DNA from: UBA6244 sp963676875
Lineage (GTDB): Bacteria; Bacteroidota; Bacteroidia; Bacteroidales; F082
Reading direction: 5' to 3'
DNA: 64,000 bases
NCBI GenBank assembly: GCA_963676875.1
Contig: OY781436.1
Span: 4,216,001-4,280,000 of the forward strand
The notes beneath the pieces were generated by a model. It was given only the letters and a program-made list of their open reading frames with translations, did not search any database and was not told the DNA's origin. Below, one piece after another: positions 18,901 to 27,246 of the stretch (positions are counted from its first letter, which is position 1; every line of letters starts with the position of its first letter). The translations under genes and the position numbers were made by a program.

Positions 18901-19116
18901 TCGTTTATCCTTGGTATTTTACCTTTGGTGCTGGCCACAGGATCAGGTGCCGAATCACGCAAAGTTATGGGAATGGCCTTGTTGGGAGGTATGAGTGTTG
19001 CTACTTTCCTGGGAATTTTCTTCTATCCCATGCTCTTTGTTTTGGTTGGAAAATTGGCCGGATATGAAAAGAAAAGAGCTTTATCAAAGGTTAAATCTGA
19101 AACAGAGAAATCATGA
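15952..19116 (+). CDS. RND multidrug efflux pump, HAE1 family (AcrB type)
   Basis: 1054 aa proton-driven inner-membrane pump. The N-terminus NFFVHRPVVAMVMAIVI is the first transmembrane helix, and GLVLAIGIVVDDAIVVVEAV is the TM4 segment carrying the two proton-relay Asp residues (VDDAIVV). Two large periplasmic loops separate two blocks of helices, and MAAKNAILIVEYAK contains the TM10 Lys equivalent. Length and pattern fit hydrophobic/amphiphilic efflux rather than metal RND pumps. The ATG at 15952 is preceded by AAAGGAGTC, a rare good Shine-Dalgarno match in this phylum, and lies inside the end of the adaptor gene, so translation is probably coupled. An upstream in-frame start at 15913 is less likely. 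Confidence 0.96.
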   Translation: MENKGNFFVHRPVVAMVMAIVIVIVGVISLSTLPIEQYPNLTPPVVQVTASYTGADAVSVEQTVATPLEQQINGVDNMIYMKSTNANDGSMNIQVSFEVGSDPDMNTVFTQNKVSAATAKLPSAVTQYGVTTQKSLPNILMLITLTSEGDVYDQNFLGNYALINIKDELSRLSGVGNVTVLGASDYSMRIWVKPDRLSQMGLTIPEILNAIQQQNVIVPGGKFGAEPAPPGTEYTYTVKLPERFNTEEAFGDIVIRIKEDGSQVKLKDVAKIDLGVETYSAFTRLNGSECSVIALYQSPGSNAVELAGMVRKSMEEMAQRFPDGVKYDISLDATAPITAGIDDIIKTLFEALFLVILVVFIFIQDWRATLIPLLAIPVSLVGAFMLFPLLGFTVNVLSLLGLVLAIGIVVDDAIVVVEAVQVNIEAGMSAKEATLDAMRKVTAPVIATTIVLVAVFIPVANMSGITGRLYQQFAITVAVSVVISSINALSLSPALCSLLLRKPTPYKGILGKFFGWFNKSMGKTTTKYMDFTQIVTRKLTRSAIFIGIIFAAAGVFGKLVPTGFIPVEDMGYFMLNVQLPNAASLQRTDVVSRQIEKLLEKHPEIEYITNVTGYSMLSGAMASNNAFIFVNLIPWDQRSKTANQVVQDVNKELFFFVKSAQAFAFEPPAIPGLGNGSGFSIMIQDRSGGSPDYLAKNTQMFIDSAMARPEIGQAFTTFQSNVPQKYIEVNKEKVLKMGVNLSDVYTTVGAFLGGAYVNDFTRFGRLYKTYIQAEPMYRVDAKQINNFFIKNNQGSMVPLSTMVDVENVYGPDYITRFNLYRAAEVQGSPAEGYTSSDALNALKEVALATLPGDMSYAWNAMSYQEESSSGATGIVFLFSLIFVFLILAAQYESWSLPMSILLGTPFALFGAFVGLWIARQFSPSFENNIFAQISLVLLIAMAAKNAILIVEYAKDEFENGLSLVDSALKAARERFRPILMTAFSFILGILPLVLATGSGAESRKVMGMALLGGMSVATFLGIFFYPMLFVLVGKLAGYEKKRALSKVKSETEKS

Positions 19117-20525
19117 AAAAAATAGCTTTTCTGCTGGTAATTGGCCTGACGATCTCTCTCTCAGGTTGCAAATTAGGCCCGGAATACCAGAGATCATCCT
19201 TTGATTTGTCAAAGGCTTCAGGATTTGATAACAACACCGCCGATTCGGCACTCAACCTGAGATGGTGGGAGATGTTTAATGACCCTGTGTTGGATACACT
19301 AATAAAAACCGCACTTAACGAGAACAAGGACGTATTGGTGGCAGCTGCCAGAATTGAGGCTGCACGGGCTACCGTTGGATACAACAAAGCCGACCAGTTT
19401 CCTACAATCAATGTGGCAGCCGGTGCCAGTCGTGGAAATTTCTCAGGTGCCAAGCTAAATTCCATCAACAATAATTTTTATGCTTATCCGGAGTTGGTCT
19501 GGGAGTTGGATTTTTGGGGCAAATACCGCAGTGCCACTGATGCTGCCCGTGCCGACCTGGCGGCTTCTCAATACGGCATGCGTACCATCCAAATGAGTCT
19601 GATCTCGGCAGTAACGAGTACTTATTTTCAGTTGTTGGATTACCAGTCGGAGTTGGAAATTTCCTACAGCACTCTTGATTCTCGTGCAAAGGGATTAAAA
19701 ATATTGGAAGAACGATTTGCTCATGGTGTGGTGGCAGAAATTGATTTGAATCAGTCGCAAATTCAGTGGGCGCTGGCTGCAGCTGCAGTTCCCTCCTACC
19801 GGCGACTTATTGCTACTACCCAGAGTTCGCTCAATATTCTTTTGGGAAGAATGCCCCAATCCATCGATACCGGGCTGGCCTTGCTTGATCAGCCTATTCC
19901 ACCAGACATACCCACAGGTTTACCCTCTCAATTGCTGGAGCGTCGTCCCGACATACTCCAAGCCGAAGCCAGTTGCATGGCTGCCAACGAGCAAATAGGT
20001 GTGGCCGTGGCCATGCGCTTGCCTTCCATTAGCCTCACCGGACTTTTGGGAGTGGCCAGCAACGATTTAAGCACGCTCACCAGTGGAGGACCCGCTTGGT
20101 CGCTTGGTGGAAGTTTGTTAGGCCCTGTTTTTCAATTCGGAAAAAATAAAAGAAGGGTTGAAATCGCAAGATATCAGGCAGAAGAAGCTGCGTTAAACTA
20201 TCAGAATGTAGTCTTGGGTGCCTTCAAAGAAGTGGAAGATGCACTCATTACCATTCAAACGTTGAAAGCTGAACTGAAAGCATTGGAAGTACGCTATTCG
20301 GCGGCTATCAATGCCGAAAAACTCTCGTGGCAGCGCTACGATAAAGGCGTGACTAGTTACCTGGAAGTTATCGACTCACAAACGCAGTCGTTTCAGGCAC
20401 AACTTGATTATTCGCAAACCCGTCAGCAATTGCTTAGTGCTTACATTCAGTTGTACAAAGCATTGGGTGGAGGCTGGGTTTCTCCCGAAGAGGAGCAACA
20501 AATGACTTCCGGAAACGTGAACTAG
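19113..20525 (+). CDS. Outer-membrane efflux channel lipoprotein (TolC/NodT family)
   Basis: 470 aa. Lipoprotein signal peptide with lipobox SLSGC, then KLGPEYQRSS, the usual NodT-family opening. Two outer-membrane efflux protein repeats follow (about 60-250 and 265-455), with typical RRPDILQAEA at the start of the second and QTRQQLLSAYIQLYKALGGGW at the end (cut here into PDILQAEASCMAANEQIGVA and LYKALGGGW). The ATG overlaps the pump stop codon as ATGA, so the three genes are one translationally coupled operon encoding a complete tripartite pump. Confidence 0.95.
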   Translation: MKKIAFLLVIGLTISLSGCKLGPEYQRSSFDLSKASGFDNNTADSALNLRWWEMFNDPVLDTLIKTALNENKDVLVAAARIEAARATVGYNKADQFPTINVAAGASRGNFSGAKLNSINNNFYAYPELVWELDFWGKYRSATDAARADLAASQYGMRTIQMSLISAVTSTYFQLLDYQSELEISYSTLDSRAKGLKILEERFAHGVVAEIDLNQSQIQWALAAAAVPSYRRLIATTQSSLNILLGRMPQSIDTGLALLDQPIPPDIPTGLPSQLLERRPDILQAEASCMAANEQIGVAVAMRLPSISLTGLLGVASNDLSTLTSGGPAWSLGGSLLGPVFQFGKNKRRVEIARYQAEEAALNYQNVVLGAFKEVEDALITIQTLKAELKALEVRYSAAINAEKLSWQRYDKGVTSYLEVIDSQTQSFQAQLDYSQTRQQLLSAYIQLYKALGGGWVSPEEEQQMTSGNVN

Positions 20526-20572
20526 TTTCATACTTATAAAAGTCGGTCAACAGTCCGGTTTATTAACAAGTG

Positions 20573-20615
20573 AGAATCTGTCTGGATATTAATTTAGACA
20601 GATTCTATTGTTTTG
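20573..20615 (+). terminator. Terminator of the efflux operon
   Basis: AGAATCTGTCT and AGACAGATTCT form a perfect 11-bp stem with a 12-nt loop, followed by ATTGTTTTG. Lies 47 bp after the last efflux gene. Confidence 0.7.
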
Positions 20616-20639
20616 TGAAAGTCCTTTGTTCTATTTTTG
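20608..20639 (+). promoter_or_regulatory. Promoter of the LeuC/LeuD-like gene
   Basis: TTG at 20608-20610 and TATTTTTG at 20632-20639 are 21 nt apart; the -7 element ends 22 bp before the ATG. It overlaps the tail of the preceding terminator. Confidence 0.6.
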
Positions 20640-20661
20640 AATCAAAATAAATCTGAAAAAA

Positions 20662-22467
20662 ATGAACCTTATAGAAAAAATTCTGGCTGCTCATGCCGGT
20701 AAAAAGCAAGTAAAACCGGGTGACATTGTCGATATATTGATTGACGCACGTGTAGCCCGCGATTTTGGTGGTCCCAATGTGGTAAAAACCTTGGAAGATA
20801 ACAACCTAAGGGTAGATGATGTGAAGCGTACGTTTTTTACATTCGATACCAATCCCACGGGAAGCGACCAAAAATACGCAGTAAATCAGCAACTTGTCCG
20901 CACCTATGCACACAAACACGGTATCAAGGTTTTTGATATCAATACGGGAATCGGAACCCACACACTTATCAGCGAAGGTTTGGCATGGCCCGGTTCTACC
21001 GCGGTAACAACTGATTCACACGCCAATATCCTGGGTGCCATTGGTGCTTTCGGACAAGGAATGGGCGACAAAGATATTGCAGCTGCCTTTAATAAAGGTA
21101 AAGTTTGGTTTAAAGTTCCGGCTTCGGTAAAAATTACCCTTACGGGAAAGCGACCTGAAAATGTAACTGCCAAAGATATCGTTCTTAACTTGTTGCATGA
21201 GTTTGGAGCCAATAAAATGTTGGGATATTCGGTGGAATTTTACGGTGATGCAGTGGATGCGCTTACCATGGACGAGCGTATTACCATCGCATCCATGGGA
21301 ACAGAAATGGGCGTGATTATCCTCTTATTTACTCCCAACGACGACATCATGCGTTATTGCGAGGAAAAAACAGGCAAAAAACTGGAAAAACCTCAGGCCG
21401 ATGCGGATGCCACTTATGAGAAGGAATTTACCCTCGATATTAGCAAGTTTGTGCCCATGGTGAGCCGTCCGGGAAAGCCCCACGACACCGTGGATATCAC
21501 CGAAACCAAGAAAAACAGAATTCACTCCGCATTTATCGGTAGTTGTACCAACGGACGTATGGAAGACATGCGTGCAGCCGCCCGTATCCTCGAAGGCAGA
21601 AAAGTAGCTCCCGGTGTTGTACTAAAAATTGTACCAGCCACGGATGAAATCTGGTTGCAATGTTTGGAAGAAGGCATTATTTCTACCTTTAAAAAAGCCG
21701 GAGCCTTGGTAAGTAATGCAGGATGTGCAGGTTGTGCTGCCGGACAAGTAGGGCAAAACGGTCCGGGAGAAGTTACCATTAGCACCGGAAACCGCAATTT
21801 TCCGGGAAAACAGGGCAAGGGGTCGGTTTATTTGGCCTCGCCGGCTTCTGTAGCAGCTTCTGCCATAGCAGGTTATATTACCACCGAAGATGATATTCCG
21901 GAACAAGCAACCGACTATACCATGGAAGATATGGTGGCCTTTACTTCTGGTGATGCCAAACAGCAAAAGGAGATGTCCGACAAAGCGGATACTGTTACAG
22001 GTCGTGTTTGGATTATCAAAAAGGACGATATTGATACCGATATGATTTTCCACAACCGCTACCTGCAAATTACGGATCCAAAAGAAATGGGTCAGTATAT
22101 TTTCGACAACCTCGAAGGGTATGAAGATTTTGCCAAACGTGTGAAAGCCGGTGATATCGTGATTGTTGGTAAAAACTTTGGTGCCGGTAGCTCACGTCAA
22201 CAGGCCGTTGACGGATTTGCTACCCTGGGTGTTCAGGCCATTCTGGCTGAGTCCTTTGGTGCCATTTACGAGCGTAACGCCATCAATGCGGCATTCCCCA
22301 TTCTCACGTACGAATCCATTGATGCATTAAGCCTGAAGGATGGAGACGAGATCAGCGTGAATTTTAAAACCGGAGAAATCGTTAAACTTTCGGATGGTTG
22401 TGCTGTTCAGGCAGAACCTTTCTCGGATGTTCAACTGGAAATCTATCGAAATGACGGGTTGTTTTAA
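20662..22467 (+). CDS. Fused aconitase/isopropylmalate dehydratase-family enzyme (LeuC-LeuD type)
   Basis: 601 aa, combining the large (4Fe-4S) and small (swivel) parts of a LeuCD-type hydro-lyase in one chain. The large part (about 1-420) has GIGTHTLISEG, TTDSHANILGA, the cluster Cys in GSCTNGR and the pair GCAGCAAG, which differs from the common GP.CG.C. The small part (about 450-601) has DDIDTDMIFHNRYL and KNFGAGSSRQQAVDG. The family isomerises hydroxy-acids through dehydration/rehydration: aconitate, isopropylmalate or homoaconitate. No leu, gltA or icd genes are adjacent, so the substrate cannot be assigned from context. Single-gene unit with its own promoter and terminator. Confidence 0.88.
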   Translation: MNLIEKILAAHAGKKQVKPGDIVDILIDARVARDFGGPNVVKTLEDNNLRVDDVKRTFFTFDTNPTGSDQKYAVNQQLVRTYAHKHGIKVFDINTGIGTHTLISEGLAWPGSTAVTTDSHANILGAIGAFGQGMGDKDIAAAFNKGKVWFKVPASVKITLTGKRPENVTAKDIVLNLLHEFGANKMLGYSVEFYGDAVDALTMDERITIASMGTEMGVIILLFTPNDDIMRYCEEKTGKKLEKPQADADATYEKEFTLDISKFVPMVSRPGKPHDTVDITETKKNRIHSAFIGSCTNGRMEDMRAAARILEGRKVAPGVVLKIVPATDEIWLQCLEEGIISTFKKAGALVSNAGCAGCAAGQVGQNGPGEVTISTGNRNFPGKQGKGSVYLASPASVAASAIAGYITTEDDIPEQATDYTMEDMVAFTSGDAKQQKEMSDKADTVTGRVWIIKKDDIDTDMIFHNRYLQITDPKEMGQYIFDNLEGYEDFAKRVKAGDIVIVGKNFGAGSSRQQAVDGFATLGVQAILAESFGAIYERNAINAAFPILTYESIDALSLKDGDEISVNFKTGEIVKLSDGCAVQAEPFSDVQLEIYRNDGLF

Positions 22468-22486
22468 TCGCATTTTACACTAAGCG

Positions 22487-22526
22487 AAGCCGGTGATCTA
22501 ATTAAGAAAGGTCACCGGTTTTTTTG
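22487..22526 (+). terminator. Terminator after the LeuC/LeuD-like gene
   Basis: CCGGTGA (22490-22496) pairs with TCACCGG (22512-22518) and is followed by TTTTTTTG. Lies about 20 bp past the stop codon. Confidence 0.8.
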
Positions 22527-22563
22527 TTCCAGCGTGGTTTCTGAGATGGGCGTCCAATGTTGG

Positions 22564-22683
22564 TTATACCAACTATAAATTGAAGTTAGCACTACGCTGT
22601 TTATGTATAATGCCGATATAGAATTGAAGAGGTTTCAGGAGCGAAGCGAACTTAAAGCTCATTTCAATTCATAATCGGTATTA
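22564..22683. repeat. 120-bp dispersed repeat, copy 1
   Basis: The 120 bp recur at 44082-44201 with only about three substitutions. The ends are imperfect inverted repeats: the left end ATACCAACTATAAATTGAA matches the reverse complement of the right end (ATACCGATTATGAATTGAA) with 4 differences in 19. Both copies are flanked by TT/TA dinucleotides. No ORF inside. MITE-like or a structured repetitive element. Confidence 0.8.
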
Positions 22684-22717
22684 TTGTGGAACCGAGACTT
22701 ATATCTACCCGAAAACA

Positions 22718-23521
22718 TTACCGAAAATCCCGTTGTCGCATGGCTTCGAAAACCACAATGGCTGTGGAAACCGACACATTCAGTGAATCAGCCATCCCTT
22801 TCATGGGAATGATGATGTTGGCATGAGAGGCTTCTATCCAATCCATAGAGATTCCGGTGGCCTCCGTACCCATGATGATAGCCGATGGAATGGTATAGTC
22901 TGCTGTGTGGTAGGGAATTGCAGCCTTCAGGTAGGTGCTGAGTATTTGGACATTTCTGTCTTTTAGCCAGGAGATGGTTTTCGCATTATCAGAAATGGCA
23001 GTAGGTACCGTAAAAACACAGCCCAAAGATGCCCGCACCACGTTGGGATTGTAGAGGTCGACTTTCGGATCGCAAACAATGATGGCATCCACTCCTGCGG
23101 CGTCGGCGGTACGGTATATGGCGCCCAGATTTCCGGGTTTTTCTACGCCTTCTATTATTAGGTATATGGGATTTGCTTTGGAAGTCAATGTTCCCAACTT
23201 GTGCTCCTTTTCCTTTGCCACCGCAATCGCACCACCTGAGTTTTCACGATAAGCAATTTTCTCATAAACATCTGCTGATACTTCAAAGGTGATATCGTCT
23301 GATGTCTTAACAATCAGTTTTTTCAGTTCGAGAAAAGTAATAATTTTGGCGCAGTAGTACACGCTTACCAATTCGTATCCGGCATGCACAGCCTTTTCAA
23401 TTTCCTTCAGACCTTCAATCACAAACAAGCCTTCCTCAGCTCTCGTCTGCCTTTTTTGCAAACGCAGCAGGTGCTTAATCCGTTGATTTTGACGACTTGT
23501 GATTATCTCAGGTGTGTGCAT
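22718..23521 (-). CDS. SpoU/TrmH-family RNA 2'-O-methyltransferase
   Basis: 267 aa SPOUT methyltransferase. The N-terminal part (about 1-100) is the substrate-binding SpoU_sub_bind-like domain (RLQKRQTRAEEGLFVIEG). The catalytic knot carries the three family motifs: KPGNLGAIYRTADAAG, IIMGTEATGIS and IIPMKGMADSLNVSVSTAI. It methylates ribose 2'-O in rRNA or tRNA using SAM; RlmB-like 23S activity is possible but not provable. I chose the ATG at 23521 over GTG at 23527. It lies 14 bp after the pseudouridine synthase gene on the same strand, so the two probably form one RNA-modification operon. Confidence 0.92.
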   Translation of the reverse strand: MHTPEIITSRQNQRIKHLLRLQKRQTRAEEGLFVIEGLKEIEKAVHAGYELVSVYYCAKIITFLELKKLIVKTSDDITFEVSADVYEKIAYRENSGGAIAVAKEKEHKLGTLTSKANPIYLIIEGVEKPGNLGAIYRTADAAGVDAIIVCDPKVDLYNPNVVRASLGCVFTVPTAISDNAKTISWLKDRNVQILSTYLKAAIPYHTADYTIPSAIIMGTEATGISMDWIEASHANIIIPMKGMADSLNVSVSTAIVVFEAMRQRDFR

Positions 23522-23535
23522 GACCACAAATATAC

Positions 23536-24447
23536 TTACATTACTTTATACTTTTCGTTGGCTCTGCCTGTGGGAGCAAAAAAGAATCTCGTTGGCTGAT
23601 AACTTAGTTTTGTCCGCTTTCCTGTTACCGGATGATCGAATTCCATCATATTGGCTGCCAACCTGATTTGACGAAGCACGCCGCCATCGGCACCGTACTT
23701 TCTGTCGCCAACGATGGGACAACCCAATCCGGAAAGGTGAGCGCGAATTTGTTTATTCCTGCCTTCAAGTACCTGTATTTCAAGTACATGATTAACTCCT
23801 TCGGGACGAACATACCACCAGGCTGTTTTAGCCCAATGTGCCTCCGCATGTTCTTTGGAGGAAGTTACCAGGATCCGCATTTCCGATTCGTGAAGCCAAT
23901 TTTCGATAATTCCGCTGTTTTCCTGAGGACGACCTTCGGTAAGTGCTGTTAACTTAACGGTGGTTTTCGACCAATGATCCACCATTTTTTGTTGGATTTT
24001 CTCCGACTTGGCAAAAAGCATCAAGCCTTCCAACTCCCTGTCCATGCGGTGTACCACCCAAAGGCGGGTTTTTTCTTCGTCGCGGTTGGCCAGGTATTGT
24101 TCCAGCATCTTATGGTACGATTTCTCTTTGGGATGATTTTGGTCGGCCACTGAAAGTATACCGGCCGGTTTGATTCCAACCACCAGATGTTCGTCTTCAA
24201 AATACAAGGCAAAGGGCTGCGACCGTTTAGGTAAGGTAACCTTTTTCACGAGGTTATCAGGTTTCAGTACTTCCAACACATCATCTTCCTCCAGTATTTC
24301 TTTTGGATGATTGGCTAGCGGTTGACCGTTTTTGGTAAATAATGAATTGGTGATGATTTGTTTGGCCTTTTGCCGCGACACCCCATGGTATAACTCCATG
24401 ATAGTTTCCAGCAAGTTGGCCGTTTTCTTTACCTTGTATTTCATCAT
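23536..24447 (-). CDS. RluA-family pseudouridine synthase
   Basis: 303 aa. The N-terminal 60 residues resemble an S4 RNA-binding domain (VSRQKAKQIITNSLFTKNG). The catalytic domain has VVHRMDRELEGLMLFAKS, where the second Asp-containing motif HR.DR supplies the nucleophilic Asp, and EGRNKQIRAHLSGLGCPIVG near the end. The usual HRLD..TSG is altered to HRMDRELEG, and the tyrosine in the usual Y.A...G motif is not evident (VKLTALTEG). Activity is still likely because the Asp is retained. Target uridine unknown. Sits between typA and the SpoU methyltransferase gene, all on the same strand and closely spaced. Confidence 0.88.
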   Translation of the reverse strand: MMKYKVKKTANLLETIMELYHGVSRQKAKQIITNSLFTKNGQPLANHPKEILEEDDVLEVLKPDNLVKKVTLPKRSQPFALYFEDEHLVVGIKPAGILSVADQNHPKEKSYHKMLEQYLANRDEEKTRLWVVHRMDRELEGLMLFAKSEKIQQKMVDHWSKTTVKLTALTEGRPQENSGIIENWLHESEMRILVTSSKEHAEAHWAKTAWWYVRPEGVNHVLEIQVLEGRNKQIRAHLSGLGCPIVGDRKYGADGGVLRQIRLAANMMEFDHPVTGKRTKLSYQPTRFFFAPTGRANEKYKVM

Positions 24448-24459
24448 GCCCCACTAATT

Positions 24460-26271
24460 TTACACGTTAAACTTATTGCCAGCACGTTTGCGGTCGTTTT
24501 CGTTGAGTAAAATTTTGCGCAGGCGCAGCGAACGCGGAGTAATTTCGAGGTATTCGTCTTCACGAATGATTTCCATGTATTCTTCCAAAGAAAATCTGAT
24601 AGGTGGTGGAAGCAAGACTTTATCGTCAGTACCTGAAGCCCTTACGTTGGTTAGTTTTTTCGTTTTACACACGTTAACCACCATATCTCCGGCACGTGTG
24701 GATTCGCCAATTACTTGTCCGGCATACACTTCCTCGTTGGTATTTAAATAGAACCGGCCTCTGTCGCTCAATTTCCAGATAGCATAAGGTATGGCAGCGC
24801 CTGTTTCCATGGAGATAAGGGCGCCATTCAGGCGGGTTTTAATCTCCCCTTTGAGAGGTGCGAATTCCTTGAAACGGTGAGCGATGATGGCCTCTCCTTC
24901 GGTGGCGGTGAGTATGGCATTGCGCAAACCGATGATGGCACGTGAGGGCATGGTAAATTCCAACATCATCCGGTCGTTTTTAGTTTCCTGACTCATGAAT
25001 TCGCCTTTGCGCAAAGTCACAATGTCGATAACACGACCCGTAAACTCATCGGGAACCATAACGGTCAGACTCTCAATAGGTTCGTGTTTTACCCCATCAA
25101 TTTCTTTAATAATTACACGGGGTTGACCCAACTGAAACTCGTATCCCTCACGACGCATGGTTTCCACCAAAATGGACAAGTGAAGAATTCCACGACCAAA
25201 AACCATGTAGCTGTCGGAACTGTTGGTTTCTTCGACCCTAAGGGCCAGGTTTTTCTCAATTTCGTGGTACAGACGATCACGTAAATGTCTGGATGTTACA
25301 TATTTACCTTCTTTTCCGAAAAATGGGGAGTTATTGATAGTGAAAATCATGCTCATGGTGGGCTCATCAATTTTGATGGCAGGCAATCCTTCAGGGTTTT
25401 CGGCATCGGCAACGGTGTCACCAATCTCAAAATCTTCAATACCCATGATGGCCACGATATCGCCGGCTCGAACGGGAACTTTACATTTTTCTTTTCCCAG
25501 ACCTTCAAACAAATAGAGTTCCTTAATTTTTGATTTTTGGATAGTGCCGTCACGTTTTACCAACGAAACGTTTTGTCCCATTTCAAGGGTTCCGCGAAGC
25601 AGTTTTCCAACGGCAATACGTCCAACATAGCTGGAATAATCCAATGAAGTAATCTGCATCTGGGGCGTTCCTTCCACAAATTTGGCGGGAGGTACGTGGG
25701 CAATTACCTGATCAAGAAGATAACTTACATTGTCTGTTACATTCCGGTAATCATCTGACATCCAGCCTTGTTTGGAAGATCCGTAAATCACCGGAAAATC
25801 CAACTGCTCTTCAGTGGCACCTAAATTAAACATCAGATCGAACACAGCTTCGTACACGTCTTCTGGACGACAATTGGGCTTATCTACTTTGTTGATAACA
25901 ACCAAAGGTTTTAGACCCAAATCGATGGCCTTTTGAAGCACAAAGCGGGTTTGAGGCATGGGACCTTCAAAGGCGTCAACCAGTAAAAGTACGCCATCGG
26001 CCATGTTGAGAACGCGCTCCACTTCTCCGCCAAAATCGGAGTGACCGGGTGTGTCGATGATGTTTATTTTGACATCTTTATATCTTACGGATACGTTTTT
26101 CGAGAGGATGGTGATACCACGTTCGCGTTCGAGGTCGTTGTTGTCGAGGATTAAATCGCCCATGACTTCGTTGTCACGAAAGAGCTTTACCTGATGTAAC
26201 ATTCTGTCAACCAGCGTAGTCTTTCCGTGGTCAACGTGAGCAATAATAGCAATATTACGAATGGATTCCAT
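24460..26271 (-). CDS. typA: Translational GTPase TypA/BipA
   Basis: 603 aa ribosome-associated GTPase of the EF-G/LepA superfamily, involved in 50S assembly and stress adaptation. G1 is AHVDHGKTT, G2 ERERGITI, G3 DTPGHSDFGGEVERVL and G4 NKVDKP. The BipA-specific C-terminal domain is present (EPIESLTVMVPDEFTGRV, and NVRASGTDDKV further on). Full length. It is first in the minus-strand run typA, rluA-like, spoU-like (12 and 14 bp apart), preceded by a TACTTTTG -7 element. Confidence 0.97.
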   Translation of the reverse strand: MESIRNIAIIAHVDHGKTTLVDRMLHQVKLFRDNEVMGDLILDNNDLERERGITILSKNVSVRYKDVKINIIDTPGHSDFGGEVERVLNMADGVLLLVDAFEGPMPQTRFVLQKAIDLGLKPLVVINKVDKPNCRPEDVYEAVFDLMFNLGATEEQLDFPVIYGSSKQGWMSDDYRNVTDNVSYLLDQVIAHVPPAKFVEGTPQMQITSLDYSSYVGRIAVGKLLRGTLEMGQNVSLVKRDGTIQKSKIKELYLFEGLGKEKCKVPVRAGDIVAIMGIEDFEIGDTVADAENPEGLPAIKIDEPTMSMIFTINNSPFFGKEGKYVTSRHLRDRLYHEIEKNLALRVEETNSSDSYMVFGRGILHLSILVETMRREGYEFQLGQPRVIIKEIDGVKHEPIESLTVMVPDEFTGRVIDIVTLRKGEFMSQETKNDRMMLEFTMPSRAIIGLRNAILTATEGEAIIAHRFKEFAPLKGEIKTRLNGALISMETGAAIPYAIWKLSDRGRFYLNTNEEVYAGQVIGESTRAGDMVVNVCKTKKLTNVRASGTDDKVLLPPPIRFSLEEYMEIIREDEYLEITPRSLRLRKILLNENDRKRAGNKFNV

Positions 26272-26299
26272 GTATATTTTCTAGTTAAAATTGGCGGCG

Positions 26300-26307
26300 C
26301 AAAAGTA
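26300..26307 (-). promoter_or_regulatory. -7 element for the typA operon
   Basis: The minus strand reads TACTTTTG, 28 bp before the typA ATG. No clear -33. Confidence 0.45.
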
Positions 26308-26374
26308 GTGTTTATTTGCTTAGGTATTGTAAATGAATAGAAACTAAGGGGGAAACCTTTTTTATAGAAATGGG

Positions 26375-27166
26375 TTATCCCAAAAAGTCGATCACCTCTT
26401 TTACAAATGCTTGTGGCTGTTCGATATGCAGGCTGTGACCTGCTTCTGCGATCGTTTTGAGGCTGACCTGAGGGATTTGTCCTAAGGTAGTCGACGATTC
26501 GCGAACAGGAAAAATCTTGTCGTCCTCGGCCAGCAATACCAGTGTGGGGACAGTTATCTTGGACAGATTTTGGGTAAAATCAAATTCGATGGCCGCTTCT
26601 ATCTGCTGGTTAAACGATTCGTAGTTAATGGGGTAAGGGTAATTCATTGAGCCAATAAGGTAGGCTGCAACGGTGGATGTTTTTTCGAAAAGGGCATCGG
26701 AATACAACCAATAAAAAAGGTTTTTGAACCAGAGGTCCATGTCCATTTCATCCTTCAAAAAGGTAGCCCAATCGCGAAACTGCATGGTATTGCGCATGTT
26801 AACCTTGGCTGAAGTTGCTGCGAGCACAGATTTTTTTACCAATTCCGGATGTTTTAGACTCAAATTCATGGCCACCATGCCACCCATGGAATGTCCCAGC
26901 ACATGGGTTTGCTTTATTTGTAGATGATCGAGCAAACGTACCACATCATCAGTCATTTGTTCAATGGAAATGGTACCCGTGGTAAAGGTGGTGCGTCCCA
27001 CTCCCCTGTTATCAAAAAGAATCAGTTTGTATTTGGAAGCCAATTGCTTTTTCACTGTTATCCAGCTTTGAACATCGGAAGCCAATCCGGGAATGAGCAG
27101 AAGCGGCTCGCCTTCACCGTGGATTTCGTAATAAAGTGTTCCTCGAATGATGGTGCAAAAAGGCAT
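26375..27166 (-). CDS. Alpha/beta-hydrolase fold enzyme
   Basis: 263 aa cytoplasmic hydrolase. The nucleophile elbow is GHSMGG, the acid is Asp in LAEDDKIFPV and the catalytic His is in AEAGHSLHIEQP; the oxyanion-hole region is LLLIPGLASDVQSW. The nearest textbook families are 3-oxoadipate enol-lactonase and haloperoxidase-like esterases, but no aromatic catabolism genes are nearby, so the substrate is open. Monocistronic by spacing. Confidence 0.87.
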   Translation of the reverse strand: MPFCTIIRGTLYYEIHGEGEPLLLIPGLASDVQSWITVKKQLASKYKLILFDNRGVGRTTFTTGTISIEQMTDDVVRLLDHLQIKQTHVLGHSMGGMVAMNLSLKHPELVKKSVLAATSAKVNMRNTMQFRDWATFLKDEMDMDLWFKNLFYWLYSDALFEKTSTVAAYLIGSMNYPYPINYESFNQQIEAAIEFDFTQNLSKITVPTLVLLAEDDKIFPVRESSTTLGQIPQVSLKTIAEAGHSLHIEQPQAFVKEVIDFLG

Positions 27167-27246
27167 GGTTGTTTTTTTTTGTAAAGATGAGAATTATTTC
27201 TATTTAGGCATTCGATTTTTAATCTGTTCGGTACAATAAAATTGGA

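Noticed and set aside
20662..22467. A homoaconitase feeding the 2-oxoadipate module at 56.7 kb
   Set aside because: The genes are 34 kb apart and no other aminoadipate-pathway gene is present; the link would be guesswork.
22564..22683. An IS element
   Set aside because: 120 bp with no ORF; at most a non-autonomous element.
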